Shown here: positions 26,155-35,312 of the stretch, one piece after another
How positions within the stretch are numbered: position 1 is the first letter of the stretch
Layout: each line of letters begins with the position of its first letter
Origin: Lachnospiraceae bacterium
GTDB taxonomy: Bacteria; Bacillota; Clostridia; Lachnospirales; Lachnospiraceae
NCBI GenBank assembly: GCA_900767585.1
Contig: CAAFZP010000008.1
Location: forward strand, 1-47,254
Length of the DNA stretch: 47,254 nt
Direction of reading: 5' to 3'
Position numbers and translations under genes: made by a program
Notes under the pieces: generated by a model
Told to the model about the DNA's origin: nothing
The model's input: only the letters and a program-made list of their open reading frames with translations
Databases searched by the model: none

Positions 26155-26449
26155 TATTTATCTGTATATCCTTGTGATGGCAGCAGTCACGTATCTGATC
26201 CGTGTTCTGCCACTCACATTGATCAAGAAAGAGATCAAGAATAAGACTGTGCGGTCGTTTCTGTTCTATGTGCCGTATGTGACGCTCGCGGTTATGACAT
26301 TTCCGGCGATCCTCACGGCGAGCAACAGTATGGTGGCAGCAGGCATCGGATTCATCGTGGCGCTGATCCTTGCATGGCGCAGGACAAGCATGTTTGTGGT
26401 GTCGCTTGTTTCGTGTGCGATTGTGTACATACTGGAGCTGTTTGTATAA
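26144..26449 (+). CDS. azlD: AzlD family branched-chain amino-acid exporter, small subunit
   Basis: 101 residues with three to four membrane helices and the family block MAAVTYLIRVLPLTLIKKEI followed by VPYVTLAVMTFPAIL. It is the obligate partner of AzlC. The frame is open from 26114, but ATG 26144 has AGGAGG upstream and is the normal start. It overlaps azlC by 11 bases. Confidence 0.92.
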   Translation: MKHNIYLYILVMAAVTYLIRVLPLTLIKKEIKNKTVRSFLFYVPYVTLAVMTFPAILTASNSMVAAGIGFIVALILAWRRTSMFVVSLVSCAIVYILELFV

Positions 26450-26509
26450 GATATCGCATAATTTTCACCGAAATGGCAAAAATATGCTAAAAAAATCACT
26501 GGATAAAGT

Positions 26510-26538
26510 TTGCCTTTTTTCCGATATATTTGTATAAT
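26510..26538 (+). promoter_or_regulatory. Promoter of the type IV pilus operon
   Basis: TTGCCT at 26510-26515, a 17-base spacer and a perfect TATAAT at 26533-26538, 33 bases before the giant prepilin ATG. No other strong promoter is evident before pilT, so this may drive some 15 kb. Confidence 0.75.
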
Positions 26539-26571
26539 AAAGCGAATAGTTTTATACAGTAGGTGATAAAT

Positions 26572-29500
26572 ATGAGATCGACACAAGAGAGACGATGCAG
26601 ATCCAATCGGGGTTTCACGCTTGTAGAGATGATCGTGACGATGATGTTGCTGTCGATATTGCTCACAATATCAGTCATGGGACTTCTCGCGTGGCAGGAC
26701 TGGTCGGACTTCAATCAGGCGAACGAATATGCAGAGACCATGTTCTTGTCGGCGCAGAATCAGTTGTCGGAATATAATGCAAATGGAACCTTAGAAGATT
26801 TTGCAAAGCAGACAAAAAATTATAGTCCAGCCGGGGTGAAGCTGGATTCGATATATTACGAAGAAGGAAAAGCGTACACGGAGGATAGTGTCTGGGTAAC
26901 CAAAGACAAGGGTACGCTTGTTTCGGTGTGTGCAAATAAGGGCGATTACAGCCTGTATGCGGCGGGGAAAGCTACGACAAGCCCGACGGCACCAATCGTA
27001 TATCAATTATTAGAAAGTTATCTGTATGATACATCCATTTTAAATGACGCAATCTGCGTCGAGTTTTCCTTAGAAGATGGACAGGTATTCTCTGTCCTTT
27101 ATTGTGGAAAGGCAAATGACGATGACGAGGAGTCGTTTGTTTATTCCGGTTCGGATGATAATCTCCGTGGTCAAGTGAATATTTCTTCCCGATACGAGTC
27201 TTACCGGAAGGATCGTATGCTTGGGTATTATGGCGTAGATACGCTGTCGAAGGCGCTCACGAGTGAGAAAGTAAAACCGAAGCTGAAAGTTGCTTTGCAT
27301 AACGAAGAGACATTGAATCTGTCTATTCAGGTAGAAAAGCCGGCAAATGCCGCCACAAATCTGAACTATGATATCACAATCTATGATGTGGACACGGATT
27401 TTTGCTCTGCGGAAACTATGCCGGATGGAGTTCCTGTATTGCAATTTACATTGAAAGGACAGGATATCAAGAACGAGCAGACAGTCAAGGAAATGATCAA
27501 GTCCGGAAAGTTTGATCAGGTGCCCAAATATGAGATCACACGGAATGTGAAAAAGAATGGAACATGGGAATCACAGAACCTTGGCAAATTCTCGGTTCTT
27601 TCCTGGAGTGAGAAAGATGGAACCATCCGCGTTTTGCTAGATGCGGCAGATCTGCAGGCGGCGTCAAGAAGCTACGAGAAAAATCTGTCAGTATTAAAGG
27701 ATAGTACAAAAGCAGATGAAATAAAAAAAGATACGTTTACATTTAAGACGACATATTCTTTCCGTCGGTTTGGCGTGGATGCTTCACAGATCAAATGCTC
27801 TGTACAGGCCTCTGGCGCGATGTATGAGACGAGTGTGAAAGCGGAGAGTAATACCTCCTATGTGTATTTTGAAAACGAAAGTCACAATTCGGATAATAAG
27901 AAGAATGTTTTAAATTATAACTATTCAATTGCAAATGCAAGGCATTTGTACAACATGCGTTATATCACAGATCTGACTGCGAATACAAAGAAAGGAACGG
28001 ATGAACTTTTGCTTAGCAATGCGCATTATAAGCAGAAGACAGAGGATCAAGATAAAACAATCCGTTGCCATTTCCAGCTGACGGAGGATATCGACTGGGC
28101 GCAGTTCGTGGAAGATGGCTGGTATTTCAATACAGGAAAAAATGGCATCCATGTAGATGGAGAAGGCATAACAAAAGAAGAGACACAGAAGCTTGCAAGT
28201 GCATTTGTATCTATGAGACAGCTCCGGGCAGAAGATTCTTTCACAGGTGGAAATGATGATGCAGAAGAAGTACATACAATCAAGGGGCTTTCGATGCTTC
28301 AATCTGCAAATGCGCTCAGTATGATATATCCGGATACGGATGCGGCAGATGCAGAGCAATCCGGCACGACTCAAAGTGGCACAAATGCCGGAAATAAAAC
28401 TGAGGAAGATGCGAAAAAACCGGTAGGACTTTTTGCGACAAACTATGGTTCCATCAAGAACCTGAAGCTTGAAGGTGTACAGGTTGAATCGCCGGGCGAT
28501 TATGTCGGTACATTTGCAGGAATTACGGTTTGCGGTACGGATACTGATAACGAGGCGACAGGTGTCCTCAAGAATCTGGAAGTCGTATGCAAGAATCCAA
28601 ACGACGAGAATGCAAGCTATGTCAAAGGTTCCTCCTATGTCGGCGGTATCGTGGGTAAGCTGGAAGGCACGGAAACAGATGGCAAGGCGACAAATGTAGA
28701 ATGGAGCAAGCTTGTAAATGCTGCGAAGGTAACTGGTAAGTCCTATGTCGGCGGTATCGTGGGTGAGCTTCGGACAGTTGCGGCGAGAAAGTCAGCCATC
28801 ACACTTTCCGAGTGTGAGAATTCCGGTGCAGTGTATGCTGTGCTGAAGCAGTCGGATGCGGCTGATGCTGCAAAAAAAGCAGAATGTAAGTTTATTGGCG
28901 GAATTGTTGGAAGCTGTGTAAATGCGTATGCGGCAAATCATACAGAAGATACATCGGCACTTGCCAATATCACAATCAAAGACTGCAATAGTACACCTTA
29001 TTATTCAAAGGACGATCTGAAAGAATTTCTTGGTGATCAGAATAATGGCAGTGCATTTCAAACCTATGCAGACAAGGTGGTTGGAACGTATGTAGGCGGT
29101 ATTACCGGTTACAGTTATTTTAGTACGCTCGAAGGTGTGCGGGCAGAGCAGGATGATCCCGGAAAGCAAAGCTACGTATTCGGACATGATTATGTCGGCG
29201 GCATTGTTGGCTATGCAACAGGTTCCGCGGAGCTTTCCGGTAAATATAAGTCGAAAACAGTCAGTAGAAATGATAATTATGTCATTGGTTGTTCGTATGT
29301 CGGTGGTGTGATTGGCGCGAATGCAGATGTTAACCTGGCAAAGACGAAAGAGGCGGCAGGAAGCAACAGTAACAATATACTGGTGTTAGTGGAAGATGGA
29401 TCAAGTCCGATCGTGGCGTCTGATACCGTGAATCCGAAAAATGCTGTATCAAACTGGCAGAATACAGGCGTTGTCTATGCAATCGGAACGTATGCAGGAG

Positions 29501-32500
29501 GAATCAGCGGTTATAATACAGGCGCTCTGCTTGAAAATAGTGATGCATCCGGTGAAACAACGGTTGCCGGAACCTATCCGGTTTCTTATGCCGCTGATTA
29601 TGTCGGTGGAATCGCTGGTTACAATCACGGTGTGATCAAGGCAGATGTAAGAAAAGATAACAATGTACGCATCGTCGGCCAAAATTATGTTGGCGGTATC
29701 GTTGGTTATAACGATAGTGACGCGGAAGTTACAAATTATGCCGTGAAGGCTGGAAGCATAAACGGAGATACGGATAAAGGAAGCTATGTCGGTGGACTTG
29801 CCGGATGCAATGCGTCGATTGCGCTGTTGCAGAACGCGGACGGAAGTGCGAAAGAGTTATATGTAAGCACACAGGATATCAGCGGCAAGTATTTTGTCGG
29901 TGGTGTAATTGGCGCGAATATTATTAATACGAATGGGTATAACCAGAACATGATTACGGAGCCTGGACAGAGTGGATCTTCCGATGTGGCAACGGATTCT
30001 TCGGCAGGACAGACGTCAAAATTATGTTATGTAAAGTTATTAGAAAGAACAAGTTATGGATATTATAATGGCAAAGTATATGCGCAATACACATATGCTA
30101 TTTATAACGATAGTGATAATGATTTATATAATTGGAGCATGAAATTGCATTTGGCAAAAGGTGCAGATGCAAATCTGAATAATGCAGATGGTGGATCGAC
30201 GACTGTTAGAGAAGAAAATGAAAAAGAAACTATTGTTACATATACAACGTTTAAATCTAATTCTACAGGCTACAATGAAAATAATGCAGTATATAAAAAA
30301 TCTAAAAGTAGAGACAGAAGTATGACATTAACATTTTTGTCATATGAAGATATGTATTCCTTTGATGTAACAGATATTGAATTCTTTTACGAAGGCGGAG
30401 ATGGAAATAAAATAATAACAAAACCAGGTAATTTAGCAATTACAGAAAAGAACAGACACGAAATAATAGGAATAGATAATTCGGAATATAAACTATCAAT
30501 TACCGGAAATCAATATTGGGCGAATATAGTACTGAATAATAATTCAGATAATGATATATTTGATATTTCGATTGAACTACCAATGGAAAATAATGGAGAT
30601 TTAGAAATCAATATGTTCGAATGGGCAAAAGGTAGTTTAAATTGTGAAAAAAAGTCAAGGGTAGTGGATGATAAAGAAATATATTATTGGGAAATTTCTG
30701 CTAAAAATAATGAAAATAATGTCATAAGAAAAGGAAATCAGGGACAATATAATGGATTTACATTCAATTATAATTCACAGGAAGTATTTGAAAGAATATG
30801 TAAAAATGCAAAGGTGATTTTCTACACAACAAAGTTGCAGCAAAGGACGGAAGATATCCAGTACGCCCGTATTCAGACTTCAGCCGATATGACTGGTTTC
30901 ACGGGTGAAATCACAGGCAGCGCATTTACCGGTGGTTACATTGGTTACACGATGCTTGTAAACAGTACGGACACAACTTATGCAAGAACGACAGCGGAAA
31001 ATGTAAGAAAGCTGACCTTAAATCAGGCATCGGAAGCGGCTGTAATCAAAGCGGTATGTGATGCAAAGTTTGATACAAGTGAAGTACAGATATATGTGAC
31101 AGGTGCTGTCGGTGGAGGAAGCGTAACAGCAGATACCTATGTCGGCGGACTTGTCGGATATGATGATGCAAACACATTCCTGCGTATCGAGAATGCGAAG
31201 AATCGGGCATCCGTAACGGCGAAGACCGGTTATGCAGGTGGTATGATCAGTGCGAGCCGCAAGTCGAATAACAAGATTCTGACAAGCAATAATTATGGAA
31301 CTATCACTGCGAAAGAAGTTGCAGGCGGTATCGTCGGCGAGAACAAGGGTACGGTCAACCAGTGTAATGTGAGTGCAGCGATCGTAGGTAATCGTGGTAC
31401 ATCCATTGCAAGCTATGGTGGTATTGTCGGTGTGAGTGGTATTGCAGCGGAGAAAGCAGACGATGTAGATGCGGCACAGGTGATGGAATGTACATTTACG
31501 GGAAATATATCCGGTGCCGGAGACGGTGTGACAGCAAATGTTGGTGGTATCGTTGGTGCCAATGGATATAATTCAACAGTCAAGGCAAGTACGATTGGAA
31601 GCCAAGATACGGTTGTACATGGTGGCATGGCAGGTACAGCAACCTATAATATGGCAACAACGAATGTCGGCGGTATCGTTGGTACAAATTATGGAACGGT
31701 TTCCTCGACGGATAATTCGCAAAAGGCAAATGGCAACACAACGATTGACAACTATTTTGGTTATACCGGAGGAATTGTTGGATGTAACAAGAAGGATGCC
31801 ATTGTAAAGGGCACAGACACAGAGCAGATTATCACAGCGGGCACATGGCATGTGATAGCGAAAGCAGCTGGAGAAAATACAGCTGTGGGAGGTATCATAG
31901 GACATTCGATGTCCGGAGAGAATCTGGAGTACCTTATGAATCATGCAGAGGTTAAGACAACTGCAACCGGAAATATCGCAGTTGGTGGGATTGTCGGACA
32001 GATGGAGAACCAGACCAGTGATGCGATGACATTTACAAAATGTTATAATTATGGTGCGGTTACCGGAACATGGTATACAGGAGGTATCATCGGATATCTG
32101 CGACATAAAGGAGTGACGTTAGAGTCATGTTCCAATGACGGAACAGTAGAAGGCGGGACAGGCCAGGTTGGCGAGATGATTGGATATGCAGATGCCGGCA
32201 TCTCGGATATTCATTGTTATAACTGTACGGTCAAAGGAAATGCATACACGTATTCTGCACAACTTGCTTCAGATTCGTCAGAAGATTCACAGGTTGTAGC
32301 GGATGTGCCGGTGGATGAAATCGAAGATACGACCCAGGCAGAACAAAGTGTTGCTTCCCGGGATGCGGATTCTACAAAAAATGCGGATACGGAGAAAGCG
32401 GCGTCATCAACGGAACAGCAGCCAAAGAAAGCGGAAGTGTTAGAGGCTCCGGATACCGGATTGCTCGCTGCAGATAAACGGAATTTGATGTATTATGACG

Positions 32501-33384
32501 GGCAACAGTGGTCGCTGGAACAGCCGGCGGATGACGAAACACTGATTGGAACTTACGAGTCACGTGCTTATCAGTTTGATGTGCAGGATGGCGCTGATTA
32601 TTATGAAGTTCAGATCAAAGATGCAAGCGGTGCATATGGCATGCTTTATGTAGAACCGAAAAAAGAAAAGTATTATGTATACTATGCCGGCACAAATGCG
32701 TCCGTACGCAGGGAGAGTATCTGTGATGAAAATCCATATACCGAGTTTTCGGGCATTCTGACAGAAGAAAATCCGGTCGATTTAAGCTATGCGGTAACTG
32801 TGCGGCTCCCGGATGTTGTAACCGATGTCTGTGCTAAAGTCCGGGTGAAAGGAACGCGGATATCCGTTCTGCTTCCGGACACAACAACCTTTATTTCGGT
32901 GCAGGCAGTCGTTGGGGAGGCACATGCAGATACCTATATTAGTTCGGATGTGGCAGTCTGGAAATTGGTTCCTGCAGAGGAAGCAACAACAACGGATGCA
33001 GAAACAATCACAGATGCCGAAGATGGAGATATGGTGATCTGGACCGGTATTGTGAAAAAGCAACCAACTGAAACAGAACTTCCAAAACTCGCAGGCACAC
33101 AGGTTGTCGTTGGCAGTGGAAGCACTTCCAGGGAAGTGATCAATTATACGGTTGGAATCGACAAGCCAATGCTTGTGCAGATACTTGGATATGATACGGA
33201 AGGAAACTTAAATCAATCGGTATATTATACTGCAGATAAGACAACCGCCAGTTTCATGCTTGAAAAAGATGTATGGTTCACAGATGACGAAACAGTAAAA
33301 ATCCGGTTTGCTGCTATGGATGAAAATGGTCTGGCAGATTGGACAGAACCGGTGAAACTGACGGAGAGCGGAATCAAAAACTGA
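26572..33384 (+). CDS. Giant modular type IV prepilin with GLUG-type repeats (2270 aa)
   Basis: Starts with a class III prepilin leader and helix: MRSTQERRCRSNRG|FTLVEMIVTMMLLSILL, with G at -1, F at +1 and E at +5, so it should be cleaved by the PilD encoded 2 kb downstream. After a pilin-like globular start (to about residue 600) come about 22 GLUG-type repeats of the form Y-V-G-G-I-V-G-Y-N, roughly half at residues 685-1130 and half at 1440-1860. Between them lies an AT-rich insert (1149-1421). The C-terminal 400 residues hold an acidic linker and Fn3-like beta domains. GLUG repeats occur in bacterial adhesins and IgA proteases. Modular pilins with a grafted adhesin are known (Streptococcus sanguinis PilB and PilC); this would be an extreme case, presumably at the pilus tip. 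ATG 26572 follows AGGTG. Confidence 0.88.
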   Translation: MRSTQERRCRSNRGFTLVEMIVTMMLLSILLTISVMGLLAWQDWSDFNQANEYAETMFLSAQNQLSEYNANGTLEDFAKQTKNYSPAGVKLDSIYYEEGKAYTEDSVWVTKDKGTLVSVCANKGDYSLYAAGKATTSPTAPIVYQLLESYLYDTSILNDAICVEFSLEDGQVFSVLYCGKANDDDEESFVYSGSDDNLRGQVNISSRYESYRKDRMLGYYGVDTLSKALTSEKVKPKLKVALHNEETLNLSIQVEKPANAATNLNYDITIYDVDTDFCSAETMPDGVPVLQFTLKGQDIKNEQTVKEMIKSGKFDQVPKYEITRNVKKNGTWESQNLGKFSVLSWSEKDGTIRVLLDAADLQAASRSYEKNLSVLKDSTKADEIKKDTFTFKTTYSFRRFGVDASQIKCSVQASGAMYETSVKAESNTSYVYFENESHNSDNKKNVLNYNYSIANARHLYNMRYITDLTANTKKGTDELLLSNAHYKQKTEDQDKTIRCHFQLTEDIDWAQFVEDGWYFNTGKNGIHVDGEGITKEETQKLASAFVSMRQLRAEDSFTGGNDDAEEVHTIKGLSMLQSANALSMIYPDTDAADAEQSGTTQSGTNAGNKTEEDAKKPVGLFATNYGSIKNLKLEGVQVESPGDYVGTFAGITVCGTDTDNEATGVLKNLEVVCKNPNDENASYVKGSSYVGGIVGKLEGTETDGKATNVEWSKLVNAAKVTGKSYVGGIVGELRTVAARKSAITLSECENSGAVYAVLKQSDAADAAKKAECKFIGGIVGSCVNAYAANHTEDTSALANITIKDCNSTPYYSKDDLKEFLGDQNNGSAFQTYADKVVGTYVGGITGYSYFSTLEGVRAEQDDPGKQSYVFGHDYVGGIVGYATGSAELSGKYKSKTVSRNDNYVIGCSYVGGVIGANADVNLAKTKEAAGSNSNNILVLVEDGSSPIVASDTVNPKNAVSNWQNTGVVYAIGTYAGGISGYNTGALLENSDASGETTVAGTYPVSYAADYVGGIAGYNHGVIKADVRKDNNVRIVGQNYVGGIVGYNDSDAEVTNYAVKAGSINGDTDKGSYVGGLAGCNASIALLQNADGSAKELYVSTQDISGKYFVGGVIGANIINTNGYNQNMITEPGQSGSSDVATDSSAGQTSKLCYVKLLERTSYGYYNGKVYAQYTYAIYNDSDNDLYNWSMKLHLAKGADANLNNADGGSTTVREENEKETIVTYTTFKSNSTGYNENNAVYKKSKSRDRSMTLTFLSYEDMYSFDVTDIEFFYEGGDGNKIITKPGNLAITEKNRHEIIGIDNSEYKLSITGNQYWANIVLNNNSDNDIFDISIELPMENNGDLEINMFEWAKGSLNCEKKSRVVDDKEIYYWEISAKNNENNVIRKGNQGQYNGFTFNYNSQEVFERICKNAKVIFYTTKLQQRTEDIQYARIQTSADMTGFTGEITGSAFTGGYIGYTMLVNSTDTTYARTTAENVRKLTLNQASEAAVIKAVCDAKFDTSEVQIYVTGAVGGGSVTADTYVGGLVGYDDANTFLRIENAKNRASVTAKTGYAGGMISASRKSNNKILTSNNYGTITAKEVAGGIVGENKGTVNQCNVSAAIVGNRGTSIASYGGIVGVSGIAAEKADDVDAAQVMECTFTGNISGAGDGVTANVGGIVGANGYNSTVKASTIGSQDTVVHGGMAGTATYNMATTNVGGIVGTNYGTVSSTDNSQKANGNTTIDNYFGYTGGIVGCNKKDAIVKGTDTEQIITAGTWHVIAKAAGENTAVGGIIGHSMSGENLEYLMNHAEVKTTATGNIAVGGIVGQMENQTSDAMTFTKCYNYGAVTGTWYTGGIIGYLRHKGVTLESCSNDGTVEGGTGQVGEMIGYADAGISDIHCYNCTVKGNAYTYSAQLASDSSEDSQVVADVPVDEIEDTTQAEQSVASRDADSTKNADTEKAASSTEQQPKKAEVLEAPDTGLLAADKRNLMYYDGQQWSLEQPADDETLIGTYESRAYQFDVQDGADYYEVQIKDASGAYGMLYVEPKKEKYYVYYAGTNASVRRESICDENPYTEFSGILTEENPVDLSYAVTVRLPDVVTDVCAKVRVKGTRISVLLPDTTTFISVQAVVGEAHADTYISSDVAVWKLVPAEEATTTDAETITDAEDGDMVIWTGIVKKQPTETELPKLAGTQVVVGSGSTSREVINYTVGIDKPMLVQILGYDTEGNLNQSVYYTADKTTASFMLEKDVWFTDDETVKIRFAAMDENGLADWTEPVKLTESGIKN
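30018..30835 (+). other. AT-rich insert within the giant prepilin gene, two related beta-rich domains
   Basis: Base composition drops abruptly: a hand count gives 15 G+C in 30541-30600 against 30 in 31141-31200. The insert encodes residues about 1149-1421 and contains two related stretches: YNDSDNDLYNWSMKL in the first half and LNNNSDNDIFDISIEL in the second. The pattern of aromatic residue, N-S/D-D-N-D, then alternating hydrophobics resembles carbohydrate-binding (CBM2-like) beta sandwiches. The GLUG repeats stop before it and resume after it (FTGGYIGYT). The frame is preserved. Confidence 0.75.
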
Positions 33385-33411
33385 TAAGAAAAAGACAGAC
33401 GCGATAGAAAG

Positions 33412-34149
33412 ATGCAAGCAGGGATGATGACAGAAATGAAGTGGAAACAGAAAATCAGACAATTACATAAGAGAAGCCGGCAGGGTTCTGCGATGATCGT
33501 TGCGATTGTTGTCAGTATGGTTGTTGTCTGTTTTTGTTTGTCACTGCTTCTTGTAAGCTATGCGCTCTTTCAATCATCCGTGCGCCGGGTGACACAAAAC
33601 CAGTGCCGGGAGCTTGCGAAAACAGCGAGTATCGAGCTGGAAAAAGAGATTACATCCCCGGTATATAGCGATGCTTCTTTCCAACAGGCGGATCTGGCGC
33701 AGGGTAAAAATATGCTATGGCAGTATCTCCGTTATAATATATGCCAGAATAACTGGCCGTATTATACAGAGGATGCAAAAACCGGACACGATGCAGATGC
33801 GGCATTCCGGTATTTTAATCTGAATGCCTCCGGGGGCGATGCGGGTTCCTACGCGGCGATGGCAGATGATTTATCGGTCTGTATCTATTGGGAAACCGGA
33901 GATCCGGCAACAAAGGATGATGTGACATTGTTTGTGAAGGTTACCTGTTCAAAAGGAAATCAGACCGCGTCGATGATTTCTACATACAACCTTGTTTGCA
34001 CGCAATTTTCGTCCGGTGAATCCGGACAGGCGGATGATGGAACTTCGTCCGGCACAGCAGGTAACGGGAATATAACAGCAGCAAATCCGTCTAGGAATAA
34101 TATTGATTCTACAGAATGCTGGAAATGGTCATTTATGGAGCGTGAGTAA
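33412..34149 (+). CDS. PilX/GspK-like minor pseudopilin
   Basis: A 245-residue protein with a basic leader (KIRQLHKRSRQG) and a hydrophobic helix starting SAMIVAIVVSMVVVCFC. The cut site would be QG|SAMIV, and position +5 is not glutamate. Loss of Glu5 is typical of GspK/PilX-type pseudopilins that sit at the fibre tip. The rest is a globular domain with conserved tryptophans and a Gly/Ser/Thr-rich tail. The start is uncertain: ATG at 33412, 33424, 33427 and 33436 are in frame, and 33436 has AGCAGGGA at a reasonable distance. It lies 27 bases behind the giant prepilin and one base before the next prepilin. Confidence 0.72.
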   Translation: MQAGMMTEMKWKQKIRQLHKRSRQGSAMIVAIVVSMVVVCFCLSLLLVSYALFQSSVRRVTQNQCRELAKTASIELEKEITSPVYSDASFQQADLAQGKNMLWQYLRYNICQNNWPYYTEDAKTGHDADAAFRYFNLNASGGDAGSYAAMADDLSVCIYWETGDPATKDDVTLFVKVTCSKGNQTASMISTYNLVCTQFSSGESGQADDGTSSGTAGNGNITAANPSRNNIDSTECWKWSFMERE

Positions 34150-34150
34150 T

Positions 34151-34552
34151 ATGCATAAAATCCGGAAAGTATTAAACAACAACCGAATACTACATGGAAA
34201 TAACAAGGGTTCCACGATGGTCGAAGTCATCGTTGGCTTTGTGATTTTGGTTATGGTGATTGCAGAATGCATGGTGCATCTTGTCGGCGTATCGAGCGAG
34301 CTTGTCAAAAAAAGTAAGGATATGCAGGAAGACCAGCGTGTATTAAATGCAGAAATGTATAACAAAGAAACGACGTTTCAATCGTTAGATGGTGTATCCC
34401 TGACACTGACATTGGATACGGAAAAGACAAAGACCGAGAACCTGGCTGCTAGTTCCGGAGCAGTTTCACTTCCTTTGAATGCAGAGTTAAAAAGATATCA
34501 CAGTGACAAGGCGGACCTGACAGTGTTCCGCATCATACAGAAGGAACCGTAG
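34151..34552 (+). CDS. Minor type IV prepilin
   Basis: 133 residues with the class III signal HGNNKG|STMVEVIVGFVILVMVI: G at -1 and E at +5 are present. The body is small and mostly beta. The frame begins at 34103, but ATG 34151 has GGAGCGTGAG upstream and yields a basic leader of normal length. Start and preceding stop are one base apart, so translation is coupled. It probably belongs to the minor-pilin priming complex with its neighbours. Confidence 0.82.
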   Translation: MHKIRKVLNNNRILHGNNKGSTMVEVIVGFVILVMVIAECMVHLVGVSSELVKKSKDMQEDQRVLNAEMYNKETTFQSLDGVSLTLTLDTEKTKTENLAASSGAVSLPLNAELKRYHSDKADLTVFRIIQKEP

Positions 34553-34573
34553 CGCCAATAACCATTACAGCTT

Positions 34574-35251
34574 ATGAAAAAAATAAAACAGTTTATTCGA
34601 AAATTTCATAGGAAAAATCACGGATTCACACTTGTGGAGATGATCGTGACATTTATGCTGATCGGGCTTTTTATGATTGCTGCAAGCAAGGTGATTGCAA
34701 ATACAGTGACTGTATATTATGAAGCAAAAGGAACCGCGTCGGGGATGCAGGTATCATCGATTATTGCGACAAAGATACGAAGTGAGATCGAAGGCGCGAA
34801 GCCGGAACAGATCATCCGGAAAGTAAAGAATGCGGATGGAACCGTGACTGACCGGACGGAAGATTATGTAATGCAGTTATCTTCGGATTCGACACTGGGT
34901 GGAGGAAATGAGACCGGCGGATATAATAAGATTGAATTTACAGACGCGAAGGGCAGTCATGTCTATATCGGTGTCAATACGGATGGATACCTGGTCGTGC
35001 ATTATTTTATGGATGCTGCGGATGGAACTCCGGAGGACAAGACAGACTGGATGTTTGACAAAAAGTCCTATATGGGATATACAATCAAGGAGTTGAAGTT
35101 TCGTCAGCCGAAGGGGGATTATGCAGAAAACATTATATACATGAGCCTGACGCTGCATAGTCCGCGGTATGGTGATTTTACATATACGGAATACATCCAG
35201 TGTTATAACCTGGTTGAAACTGCAGCAAAAATTGATTGCCAGACAGAATAA
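34574..35251 (+). CDS. Minor type IV prepilin (PilW/GspJ-like)
   Basis: 225 residues with leader KFHRKNHG and helix FTLVEMIVTFMLIGLFM (G at -1, E at +5). The size, plus long beta-rich C-terminal region with the ITKLELK-type strand YTIKELKFRQPKGDY, suits the PilW/GspJ class of minor pilins. It follows the preceding prepilin by 21 bases and precedes the prepilin peptidase. Assignment to a particular minor-pilin class is tentative. Confidence 0.82.
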   Translation: MKKIKQFIRKFHRKNHGFTLVEMIVTFMLIGLFMIAASKVIANTVTVYYEAKGTASGMQVSSIIATKIRSEIEGAKPEQIIRKVKNADGTVTDRTEDYVMQLSSDSTLGGGNETGGYNKIEFTDAKGSHVYIGVNTDGYLVVHYFMDAADGTPEDKTDWMFDKKSYMGYTIKELKFRQPKGDYAENIIYMSLTLHSPRYGDFTYTEYIQCYNLVETAAKIDCQTE

Positions 35252-35312
35252 CAGGTGGTATGATTTTACGAAAATCGTATCGCAAGGAAAGAAAAGCAGG
35301 AAGAGGTAGAAG

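Noticed and set aside
32443..32460. LPxTG-like sortase motif (APDTG) in the giant prepilin
   Set aside because: It is about 310 residues from the C-terminus and is not followed by a hydrophobic helix and basic tail, so it cannot act as a sorting signal.
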